From positions 1-13,196 of the forward strand of contig DATDIX010000222.1 of the NCBI GenBank assembly GCA_036520835.1: DNA of 13,196 nucleotides. The letters run 5' to 3'. The stretch comes from VBAT01 sp036520835. GTDB taxonomy: Bacteria; Bacteroidota; Bacteroidia; Chitinophagales; Chitinophagaceae. Below the pieces are notes generated by a model. The model did not search any database. It was not told the origin of the DNA and was given only the letters and a program-made list of their open reading frames with translations. Within the stretch, counting starts at the first letter, position 1. Every line of letters starts with the position of its first letter. Position numbers and translations under genes: made by a program. Positions 7,497 through 13,196 of the stretch are shown here, in pieces.

Positions 7497-9971
7497 ATGA
7501 GAAAGGTAATTTTACTCCTGGCTGTTGTTCTCACCTTCGTATCGTTTGCCAAAGCGCAAACAGGAACCGGAAAGATCACCGGAAGCATTAAAGACGGTTC
7601 TCAGAAAAACCTTCAATCCGCTACGATCACACTTTTAAAGGCTAAAGACTCTTCTTCCATAAAATTTGCTGTGGCTAATAAAACAGGGGACTATGAATTT
7701 GTCAATATTCCTGAAGGGAAATATATCGTAAGCGTTAGTTCTGTCGGCTACGAAAAAATATTCAGCCCTGCATTTGAGGTCACCGCAGAAAAGCCTGAGG
7801 TCAATCTCGGGGCGATCACATTAACAGAAGCCGCAAAAAAATTAAGTGGCGTAACGGTGACTGCCAAAAGACCATTTATCGAAACAAAGATCGATAAAAC
7901 GATAGTAAATGTGGAAGCTTCACCTACCAGTGCCGGGGCAACGGCATTGGAAGTATTGGAAAAATCGCCGGGTATTACGGTTGACAATGATGGTAATATC
8001 AGTTTGCGTGGAAAAGCCGGCGTGATCGTAATGATGGATGGCAAACTTACCTACCTGTCTTCTGCAGATCTGGCCGCCTTGTTGAAAAATACACCGGCAT
8101 CTTCCCTCGACCAGATCGAGATCATGACCAATCCTTCTTCCAAATATGATGCGTCGGGTAATGCCGGGGTTATTAATATCAAGACGAAGAAAGGAACGGC
8201 AGGCGGTTTTAACGGGTCTGTCATGGTAGGGGTTACCACAAGTTTTTTTACAACTCCTGAAGGCACTTTATATGTGATCCCGAAATCACAGAACAGCTTT
8301 ACGTTTAACTACAGGAAAAATAAGATCAATCTTTTTGGTAACTACAATCCAAACTATTTCCGCGGAAGGAACAGGCTCGAGATATCAAGGACGAGGCTGG
8401 ATGAAGATATGAACATACTGGGGTATAACGAGGTGGAAACCCGTTTCAAATTTGGCAACAATAATCACACGCTGAAATTTGGCATGGATTATTTTGCTGA
8501 TAAGAAAAATACTTTTGGAGTAATGGTGAGTGGGTTCAAGTTTTCCGGGCACCCCACACCTGAAACAGTTACGACACTGTCTGATGAAAATCACCAGGTA
8601 ACCTCTTCGCTGGTCTCCAATACAGATAACAGGATAAAATTCAAAAACCTTACATCCAATTTTAATTACCGTCATTTGTTTGATACAGCAGGCAGGGAAT
8701 TGGGTGTCGATTTCGACTTTGTGGCATATGACAATGTATCCGATATGTTGCTTACAACCGATTTTTATAATGGATCAGGGCAGCCGGTTGGGAGCCAGTT
8801 GCAACTTAAGGGACATTTGCCTTCTGAAATAAGGATATACTCTTTGAAATCAGATTATATTCATCCTTTGAGGAAAGGCGGCAGGATAGAGGCAGGGATC
8901 AAAAGCAGTTTTGTTCAAAATAATAACCTGGTAGAATATGTAAGATGGGATGGAGTAAAATGGACAGTGGATGCCCGGTCCAATCATTTTATTTATGATG
9001 AGAATATAAATGCTGTCTACCTGAACGGTAATACACAGGTAAAGAAATGGTCATTCCAGGGTGGATTGAGATTAGAAAACACCGTTGCCAAAGGTTACCA
9101 GGTAACAAATGATTCAACTTTCAAAAGAAATTTTACCAACCTGTTCCCAAGCGCATTTATCAGCTATAGGTTGAATAAAGACAACCAGCTTACCGTATCG
9201 TACAGCAGGAGGATCACCCGTCCGAATTACCAGGACCTGAACCCTTTTATCTATTTTCTTGATTCATTGTCTTTCAGAAAAGGGAATCCTTTCCTGATGC
9301 CGCAATTCACCCATAATATAGAACTCAGCCATTCATACAAGAGCAGGCTGATTACCACGCTGAATTATAATAACACTACATCCGTCATTTCCCAGATATT
9401 AAAACCGGACGGCGACATCGTATACCTTACTGCTGATAACGTGGCCCGGTTCCGGAACATGGGTATTGCGATCACCGCTCCTGTTCCCGTTACAAAATGG
9501 TGGAACCTGAACCTCTTTACCAATGTTTATAATAATCATTACGAAGGCCTGTACAATAATGAGCCGCTGGATGTATCCTATACAGCTTTTATGGTGAATA
9601 TGACCCAGACATTTACAATAAAAACGGGATTCAGCTTGGAAGTAACCGGTTTTTACCGGAGCAAAGGAGTTGAACAGCTGACTATGAATGAGCCGATGTA
9701 TGTGATCAGTTTTGGCGCACAAAAGCAAATAATGAAAGGGAAGGGAACCCTTCGTTTAAATCTTCGTGATCCTTTCTGGATACAGCGCTATAGTGGCAAA
9801 ACCCAATACGGGATAGTAGATACAAAAATTTCAAATCGTTGGGATAACAGGCAGGTGACAGTCAACTTTACTTACCGGTTTGGAAAAACAGCACAACAAA
9901 ATCAATCACCCAGGCGCCGCAACAGCGCTACACAGGATGAGCAAAACCGTGTAGGCCAGGGCGGCCAATAA
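7497..9971 (+). CDS. Outer-membrane beta-barrel protein, TonB-receptor-like (paralogue 3 of 3)
   Basis: An 824-residue third paralogue. It has a signal peptide about 1-20 (SFAKA before Q), a CarboxypepD_reg-like domain about 22-108 that is clearly more diverged from the other two copies, and a plug-like region from VTVTAKRP (about residue 120) to about 230 with ALEVLEKSPG, GNISLRGK and QIEIMTNPSSKYDASGNAGVI. The barrel runs to F795 (NFTYRF). A 29-residue tail carries DEQNRV at 814-819. Relative to the others it has an insertion after the first barrel strand (about 250-265, TPEGTLYVIPKSQNS), in a position expected to be a surface loop. Barrel blocks are SRRITRPNY, LNPFIYFLD and GNPFLMPQF. The gene ends in tandem TAA stops and is followed closely by a strong terminator. 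Role as for its neighbours: probably an outer-membrane transporter or receptor with unknown ligand. Confidence 0.93.
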   Translation: MRKVILLLAVVLTFVSFAKAQTGTGKITGSIKDGSQKNLQSATITLLKAKDSSSIKFAVANKTGDYEFVNIPEGKYIVSVSSVGYEKIFSPAFEVTAEKPEVNLGAITLTEAAKKLSGVTVTAKRPFIETKIDKTIVNVEASPTSAGATALEVLEKSPGITVDNDGNISLRGKAGVIVMMDGKLTYLSSADLAALLKNTPASSLDQIEIMTNPSSKYDASGNAGVINIKTKKGTAGGFNGSVMVGVTTSFFTTPEGTLYVIPKSQNSFTFNYRKNKINLFGNYNPNYFRGRNRLEISRTRLDEDMNILGYNEVETRFKFGNNNHTLKFGMDYFADKKNTFGVMVSGFKFSGHPTPETVTTLSDENHQVTSSLVSNTDNRIKFKNLTSNFNYRHLFDTAGRELGVDFDFVAYDNVSDMLLTTDFYNGSGQPVGSQLQLKGHLPSEIRIYSLKSDYIHPLRKGGRIEAGIKSSFVQNNNLVEYVRWDGVKWTVDARSNHFIYDENINAVYLNGNTQVKKWSFQGGLRLENTVAKGYQVTNDSTFKRNFTNLFPSAFISYRLNKDNQLTVSYSRRITRPNYQDLNPFIYFLDSLSFRKGNPFLMPQFTHNIELSHSYKSRLITTLNYNNTTSVISQILKPDGDIVYLTADNVARFRNMGIAITAPVPVTKWWNLNLFTNVYNNHYEGLYNNEPLDVSYTAFMVNMTQTFTIKTGFSLEVTGFYRSKGVEQLTMNEPMYVISFGAQKQIMKGKGTLRLNLRDPFWIQRYSGKTQYGIVDTKISNRWDNRQVTVNFTYRFGKTAQQNQSPRRRNSATQDEQNRVGQGGQ

Positions 9972-10002
9972 TAACTCTTTCTAGTTTTCTCATGTGAATA
10001 TC

Positions 10003-10033
10003 GTCCCCCGTTTCTACGGGGGACTCTTTTTTT
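10003..10033 (+). terminator. Intrinsic terminator after barrel gene 3
   Basis: A perfect 9-bp stem GTCCCCCGT (10003-10011) and ACGGGGGAC (10016-10024) with the tetraloop ttct is followed by seven T's at 10027-10033. It closes the barrel-gene region and separates it from the YajQ gene. Confidence 0.92.
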
Positions 10034-10083
10034 ATAGCTCTTTTACTACACCGGCTAATGCTGGTTTCTTAACTGTATGGTTT

Positions 10084-10091
10084 TATTTTTG
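10084..10091 (+). promoter_or_regulatory. Candidate -7 box for the yajQ-family gene
   Basis: TATTTTTG fits the Bacteroidota -7 consensus TAnnTTTG, 56 bases before the start codon and downstream of the preceding terminator. No exact TTTG -33 box is found at the right distance; GGTTTC at 10063-10068 is the nearest. The transcript would begin near 10096 and include the octamer repeats. Confidence 0.5.
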
Positions 10092-10102
10092 CCCCCATCC
10101 GG

Positions 10103-10140
10103 TTAACTTATTAACTTGTAAACCTATTAACTTATCAACC
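10103..10140 (+). repeat. 8-base tandem repeats in the yajQ leader
   Basis: Units in register: TTAACTTA, TTAACTTG, TAAACCTA, TTAACTTA, then partial TCAACC. Three of the four complete units differ at no more than one base. The array ends seven bases before the ATG, where a ribosome would normally bind. Confidence 0.75.
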
Positions 10141-10147
10141 ACTCTTT

Positions 10148-10639
10148 ATGCCCTCATTTGATATCGTCAGCAAAGTAGAAGCACAGGCACTGGATAATGC
10201 CGTGAACGTAACTACCAAAGAGATCACGAACCGTTTTGACTTCAAAGGATCTCATGTCGTCATTGATCTCGACAAAAAAGAGTTTCTTCTTAAACTGGAA
10301 GCGGATGATGATATGAAGATGCGCCAGTTAATTGATGTGCTTATCAGCAGGGCACATAAGCAGGGTATTGCACCCGAAGCCTTTGATGCTTCTAAGGAAG
10401 GCGCCCAGAGCGGCAAGTTCTGGAAAAAAGAAGTGAAAGTGAGAAACGGGCTGATACAGGAAGACGCTAAAAAGATCGTAAAGCTTATAAAAGACTCGGG
10501 TATGAAGGTGCAGGCATCCATTAATGATGACCTGGTTAGGGTAACGGCAAAGAAGATCGACGACCTGCAGGCTGTCATCCAGCTTTGCAAAACGGGTAAC
10601 CTCGGAATACCGCTGCAATATGTGAATATGCGTAGCTAA
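10148..10639 (+). CDS. yajQ: YajQ-family cyclic-di-GMP / nucleotide-binding protein
   Basis: A 163-residue cytoplasmic protein matching the YajQ (UPF0234) family across its whole length. Family blocks are the N terminus MPSFDIVSK, RFDFKGS at about residues 29-35, the central SGKFWKKEVKVRNGL, DDLVRVTAKK.DDLQ near 135-148, and the C terminus PLQYVNMRS. The family has two ferredoxin-like folds. Members have been reported to bind nucleic acids, and a Xanthomonas homologue binds cyclic di-GMP and acts with a transcription factor; whether that applies here is not shown by the sequence. It stands alone between a terminator and a long spacer, so it is probably monocistronic. The start is certain, because MPSFDIVSK is the conserved family N terminus. 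Confidence 0.96.
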   Translation: MPSFDIVSKVEAQALDNAVNVTTKEITNRFDFKGSHVVIDLDKKEFLLKLEADDDMKMRQLIDVLISRAHKQGIAPEAFDASKEGAQSGKFWKKEVKVRNGLIQEDAKKIVKLIKDSGMKVQASINDDLVRVTAKKIDDLQAVIQLCKTGNLGIPLQYVNMRS

Positions 10640-10799
10640 AAAGAGTAAAAAATCACTTGTTCCAGTTCAGGATACGTGGATAAGCCGTGCAGAAGCGGTG
10701 CATAAAAATGGCCCGGGAAATTTGGAAACGGCTATAGCAGGAACGTAACTTCCTTGTACAAATGTTGCAAGAATTTTGGAAACAAAACAAATGCGACAC

Positions 10800-10832
10800 G
10801 AATTGTAAAAGCCGTTCCGGCGAATACAATTC
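10800..10832. other. Nested hairpin / dyad in the spacer
   Basis: Outer arms GAATTGTA (10800-10807) and TACAATTC (10825-10832) are perfect 8-bp complements. Inside lies a symmetrical 3x3 internal loop (AAA opposite GAA), then an inner 4-bp stem GCCG/CGGC (10811-10814 and 10818-10821) with a three-base loop TTC. No T-run follows. It could be an RNA structure, or an operator for a dimeric regulator with half-sites GAATTGTA. Confidence 0.5.
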
Positions 10833-10933
10833 CCGAGAGCATCAGATTTTAAAGTATATGATCGAAAGAGAATATATGGACAAAATCCGGTGCTTTCTTT
10901 CATTTGGGCCCTGCCTTTTTACCTTGAATTTTA

Positions 10934-10965
10934 TTTGGACAGAAGGCTTTCCCGGCCTACCTTTG
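10934..10965 (+). promoter_or_regulatory. Bacteroidota consensus promoter for L31
   Basis: TTTG at 10934-10937 (-33 box) and TACCTTTG at 10958-10965 (-7 box, TAnnTTTG) are separated by 20 bases, which falls within the usual range. This is the clearest promoter in the window. Transcription would start near 10970, giving a leader of about 60 bases before the L31 start codon. Confidence 0.8.
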
Positions 10966-10989
10966 CCGACTTAAAATTTATCTTTTAAT

Positions 10990-11011
10990 CAGTACGGCAA
11001 AATCCGTGCTG
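10990..11011 (+). promoter_or_regulatory. Hairpin in the L31 leader, possible autoregulatory site
   Basis: CAGTACGG (10990-10997) and CCGTGCTG (11004-11011) form an uninterrupted 8-bp stem with one G-U wobble and the six-base loop CAAAAT. It sits within the predicted leader, 18 bases before the ATG. Ribosomal-protein leaders often carry structures bound by their own product; that role here is inference. Confidence 0.55.
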
Positions 11012-11029
11012 CCTTTAAATCAAGGAATT

Positions 11030-11284
11030 ATGAAAAAAGGTCTCCACCCCGATAGCTATCGGTTAGTTGTTTTCAAAGACATGAGTAACGGGCATTCTTT
11101 CCTGAGCCGCTCTACAGCCGCTACAAAAGAAACAGTAAAATGGGAAGATGGTAAAGACTACCCGCTGGTAAAGCTGGAAATCTCCAATACATCCCATCCC
11201 TTCTTTACCGGTAAGAATGTACTGGTAGATACGGCAGGACGTATCGATAAGTTCAAAAAGAAATACGCAAAAAAAGCGGAATAA
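11030..11284 (+). CDS. rpmE2: 50S ribosomal protein L31, type B (cysteine-free)
   Basis: An 84-residue component of the large ribosomal subunit that also bridges to the small subunit. It begins MKKGLHPDSYR, has the family signatures SHPFFTGK and GRIDKFKKKY, and ends in a lysine-rich tail. There are no cysteines at all, so this is the zinc-independent (C-minus, type B) form, whose length of about 80-90 residues fits. The ATG at 11030 is preceded by AAGGA at 11022-11026, a ribosome-binding site better than those of the other genes here. An in-frame GTG at 11006 would add eight residues not found in the family and lies inside the leader hairpin, so it is rejected. The gene has its own promoter upstream and a terminator downstream, so it is probably monocistronic. 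Confidence 0.97.
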   Translation: MKKGLHPDSYRLVVFKDMSNGHSFLSRSTAATKETVKWEDGKDYPLVKLEISNTSHPFFTGKNVLVDTAGRIDKFKKKYAKKAE

Positions 11285-11301
11285 TATTAAATTGTGAAGA
11301 G

Positions 11302-11327
11302 CTTTAATCCCGGTATTCCGGGAAAAG
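11302..11327 (+). terminator. Hairpin just after L31
   Basis: TCCCGG (11308-11313) and CCGGGA (11318-11323) form a 6-bp stem with the tetraloop tatt. It is extended by CTTT/AAAG (11302-11305 and 11324-11327) across a two-base bulge. A T-rich stretch (GTTTGTTTTT) begins a few bases later. It may act as a transcript 3' end or stability structure ahead of the stronger terminator. Confidence 0.45.
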
Positions 11328-11352
11328 AGTTTGTTTTTCATGGCTATACTTT

Positions 11353-11382
11353 AAGACCTCCTGATTCTTCGGGAGGTTTTTT
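11353..11382 (+). terminator. Intrinsic terminator after L31
   Basis: AAGACCTCC (11353-11361) pairs with GGAGGTTTT (11372-11380) including one G-U pair. The loop is 10 bases and the downstream strand ends in a run of six T's (11377-11382). It lies about 70 bases after the L31 stop codon. Confidence 0.85.
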
Positions 11383-11513
11383 ATTGTCCTCCGCCGTATG
11401 TAAGCTGCTTTTTTAAATGCGGGGCAGATGACCTGTGTACCGGGCCTGCCGGGTATGGTATTATCGCATCCAGGCCGATTTTAAAATCATGTCATTATCC
11501 TCACTGAAAGATT

Positions 11514-11521
11514 TATTTTTG
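11514..11521 (+). promoter_or_regulatory. Candidate -7 box for the glmU-like/tpiA operon
   Basis: TATTTTTG matches TAnnTTTG, but no TTTG -33 box is visible 17-23 bases upstream. The start codon is only 17 bases downstream, so the leader would be about 12 bases. The call is tentative. Confidence 0.35.
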
Positions 11522-11538
11522 AAGACTTTAACCTCAAA

Positions 11539-12720
11539 ATGGACAAGATCATTTTCACCGAAGAGTTTTGCCAGCCAGAAAACCTGCAGCCGTTCACGCT
11601 GACACGGCAGATACAGGATATCCGGGTGGGCATACTCACCATCCGTGAAAAATGGGAACTAATGCTGGGGCTGCCTTCTTTTGACAAAAAAGAAGATGAC
11701 TACAAAGACCTTGACCGGTCAGTAAACATAAGTGATGCCGCCGCGGATGGTGGGATCTGTTATATGATACATGGGAATGTATTGCCAACCCGAAAGCTCG
11801 TCAAGGCCATTAAAAAGCTGCAGAACGGGGAATTCCTTTCTGTCAAAGGCCGCGACGGGATCGTTTTCCGGTTTACAAAAGATGAAATAAAAGAAAAGCA
11901 TAAGATCAGGATAAAGAAAGCTGTAACAGTCAGGGAAGAAGTAACAGCTATCCAGTTTCCCTGGAATATTTTTCAATTGAATGACCAGGCTATCCGGGAA
12001 GATTTTGAATTGCTGACCCGGAAAAGAAAGTCGCAGCCCATTTCTAAAACCAATAAGGTCACCAAGCCCTCTGAAATATTTATTGAGAAAGGAGTAAAGA
12101 TGGAGCATTGCATACTGAATGCTTCAACGGGTCCCATCTATATCGGCAAAAATGCAGAAGTAATGGAAGGATCAATGATCAGGGGGCCATTTGCTATGGG
12201 GGAAGGATCTTTGCTGAAGATGGGAACAAAAGTATACGGGGCTACTACGCTTGGTCCTTGCTGTGCCGTTGGCGGGGAAATAAAAAATTCTGTGCTGTTC
12301 GGTTACTCAAATAAAGCGCATGATGGTTATCTTGGCGATTCGGTAATAGGTGAGTGGTGCAACCTTGGCGCCGGGACCACCAACTCCAATTTAAAGAATA
12401 ATGCCGGTGAAGTAAGGGTATGGATACCAACTGGTGAAATGGAGGCAGGTAAAAAATGCGGGGTGATGATGGGAGATTATTCACGGACAGCCATCAACAC
12501 GGCCATCAATACGGGGACGATCATCGGGGCCTGCTGCAATGTATTTGGTAATGGTCTTACGCCGAAGTTCATTCCCAGTTTTTCGTGGGGTAGTGAAGGA
12601 GTGAAACGCTATGAATTAGATAAGGCCTATACGGATATAGAAGCGTGGAAACAATTAAAAAAGCAAGTGCTTTCGGATAAGGAAAGAAATATTTTAAAAT
12701 ATATATTTGAGAAATTTTAA
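11539..12720 (+). CDS. GlmU-like bifunctional nucleotidyltransferase / acetyltransferase (alternative Bacteroidota type)
   Basis: A 393-residue protein of the alternative GlmU group (TIGR03991-like), thought to make UDP-N-acetylglucosamine for peptidoglycan and surface glycans in the cytoplasm. The N-terminal domain (about 1-165) carries the group's hallmark LTRQIQDIRVGILTIREKWE but not the classical LAAGxGTRM loop. The C-terminal part (about 170-345) is a left-handed beta-helix built from hexapeptide repeats such as IYIGKNAEV and SMIRGPFAMGEGS. KAHDGYLGDSVIGE with H261, followed by LGAGTTNSN, aligns by eye with the acetyltransferase active-site block of classical GlmU (KAGHLTYLGD, GAGT). A charged helical end follows. 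The next gene starts 8 bases after its stop, implying an operon with triose-phosphate isomerase. The start at 11539 fits the family N terminus. Substrate assignment comes from family similarity only. Confidence 0.88.
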   Translation: MDKIIFTEEFCQPENLQPFTLTRQIQDIRVGILTIREKWELMLGLPSFDKKEDDYKDLDRSVNISDAAADGGICYMIHGNVLPTRKLVKAIKKLQNGEFLSVKGRDGIVFRFTKDEIKEKHKIRIKKAVTVREEVTAIQFPWNIFQLNDQAIREDFELLTRKRKSQPISKTNKVTKPSEIFIEKGVKMEHCILNASTGPIYIGKNAEVMEGSMIRGPFAMGEGSLLKMGTKVYGATTLGPCCAVGGEIKNSVLFGYSNKAHDGYLGDSVIGEWCNLGAGTTNSNLKNNAGEVRVWIPTGEMEAGKKCGVMMGDYSRTAINTAINTGTIIGACCNVFGNGLTPKFIPSFSWGSEGVKRYELDKAYTDIEAWKQLKKQVLSDKERNILKYIFEKF

Positions 12721-12728
12721 ACCTGGTT

Positions 12729-13196
12729 ATGAGAAAACAGATCGCAGCCGCTAACTGGAAAATGAACCTCAGCTTTCAGCAGGGAGAAAAACTACTGGAT
12801 GAAATACTGGATGCAAGGATCAAACTGGCGCAGGGCCAAATGGCTATTTTTGCCGTTCCTTTTCCTTACCTGTTAATGACCAGGAGCGGGGTGGAAGATG
12901 CCAGGAACTATTATGTTGCTGCCCAAAATTGTTATCATAAAAAATCCGGGGCTTTTACAGGCGAGGTATCCGTCGAAATGCTTCATTCAATAGGTGTTCC
13001 TTATTGTATTGTGGGTCATAGTGAAAGAAGGGAGTATTTTAATGAGACCAATGCACAGCTGGCAGAGAAAATAAACCTTTGCCTCGCTCATTTTGTTACA
13101 CCTATTTTTTGCTGCGGCGAAGCTTTAAGCATACGGGAAGCGGGTACTCAAAATGATTTTGTAGCCGTTCAGCTCCGGGAATCGCTTTTCCATTTG
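12729..13196 (+). CDS. tpiA: Triose-phosphate isomerase, N-terminal part (cut by window end)
   Basis: The glycolytic enzyme interconverting dihydroxyacetone phosphate and glyceraldehyde 3-phosphate. The first 156 codons are present out of about 250 usual. Substrate-binding N9 and K11 in AANWKMN, the block GAFTGEVS (74-81) and the catalytic His in IVGHSERR (H97) are all visible. The catalytic Glu and the phosphate-binding loop 6 lie beyond the window. The frame is open to the last base with no stop. It begins 8 bases after the glmU-like stop without its own promoter or a Shine-Dalgarno site, so it is likely co-transcribed with that gene. Confidence 0.97.
   Translation, partial: MRKQIAAANWKMNLSFQQGEKLLDEILDARIKLAQGQMAIFAVPFPYLLMTRSGVEDARNYYVAAQNCYHKKSGAFTGEVSVEMLHSIGVPYCIVGHSERREYFNETNAQLAEKINLCLAHFVTPIFCCGEALSIREAGTQNDFVAVQLRESLFHL

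Larger units (their letters stand above)
10640..11029. other. 390-base spacer upstream of L31
   Basis: No convincing gene. A 70-codon frame at 10762-10974 resembles no known family and runs across the L31 promoter. The spacer contains the nested hairpin at 10800-10832, the L31 promoter at 10934-10965 and the L31 leader hairpin at 10990-11011. No T-rich terminator hairpin is seen after the yajQ-family gene, so that transcript may end at another kind of signal. Confidence 0.6.

Noticed and set aside
7394..7591. 65-codon open frame overlapping the start of barrel gene 3
   Set aside because: It reads out of frame into a gene with clear homology and a signal peptide, and shows no family resemblance.
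2146..9971. SusC/SusD-type polysaccharide utilisation locus
   Set aside because: The proteins are about 820 residues and of the OMP_b-brl_3 type, and no SusD lipoprotein or glycoside hydrolase is present in the window.
10762..10974. 70-codon open frame between yajQ and L31
   Set aside because: No recognisable domain. It runs over the nested hairpin and the L31 promoter and has no ribosome-binding site.
11006..11029. GTG start giving L31 eight extra residues
   Set aside because: The extension is not found in the L31 family, lies within the leader hairpin, and the ATG at 11030 has a good AAGGA site.

Overview
The window looks like a chromosomal segment of a Bacteroidota bacterium, most likely from the Chitinophagaceae or a neighbouring family. 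Supporting signs are -7 promoter boxes of the form TAnnTTTG, A-rich leaders mostly without Shine-Dalgarno sites, outer-membrane proteins of the CarboxypepD_reg / OMP_b-brl_3 type, and the alternative GlmU found in this phylum. All recognisable genes are on the + strand. The family placement is inference; no rRNA, tRNA, transposase or CRISPR array was seen.

Bases 1-1816 hold a LytS-type sensor histidine kinase, open at the left edge of the window, and an overlapping LytR/AlgR-type (LytTR) response regulator. A 329-base spacer without a convincing gene follows. Bases 2146-9971 hold three tandem paralogues (819, 814 and 824 residues). Each has a signal peptide, a carboxypeptidase-regulatory-like domain, a plug-like domain and an outer-membrane beta-barrel, and no SusD-like partner lies among them. 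Each gene is followed by a hairpin: a perfect 13-bp dyad after the first, a long imperfect hairpin built from 7-base tandem repeats after the second, and a classical intrinsic terminator after the third. All three proteins end in the same short periplasmic-type tail, DEQNRV plus five residues, beyond the last barrel strand.

From base 10000 on the content is housekeeping: a YajQ-family nucleotide-binding protein, a spacer with a nested hairpin, a cysteine-free (type B) ribosomal protein L31 with a textbook Bacteroidota promoter and a leader hairpin, an alternative GlmU-like bifunctional enzyme, and the first 156 codons of triose-phosphate isomerase, 8 bases downstream and probably in the same operon.

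The most notable part is the two-component system beside a three-copy outer-membrane barrel array. A working hypothesis is that the LytTR regulator controls one or more of the barrel genes, and that the copies have diversified in their barrels while copies 1 and 2 kept nearly the same N-terminal module. Regulation and ligand are not shown by the sequence.
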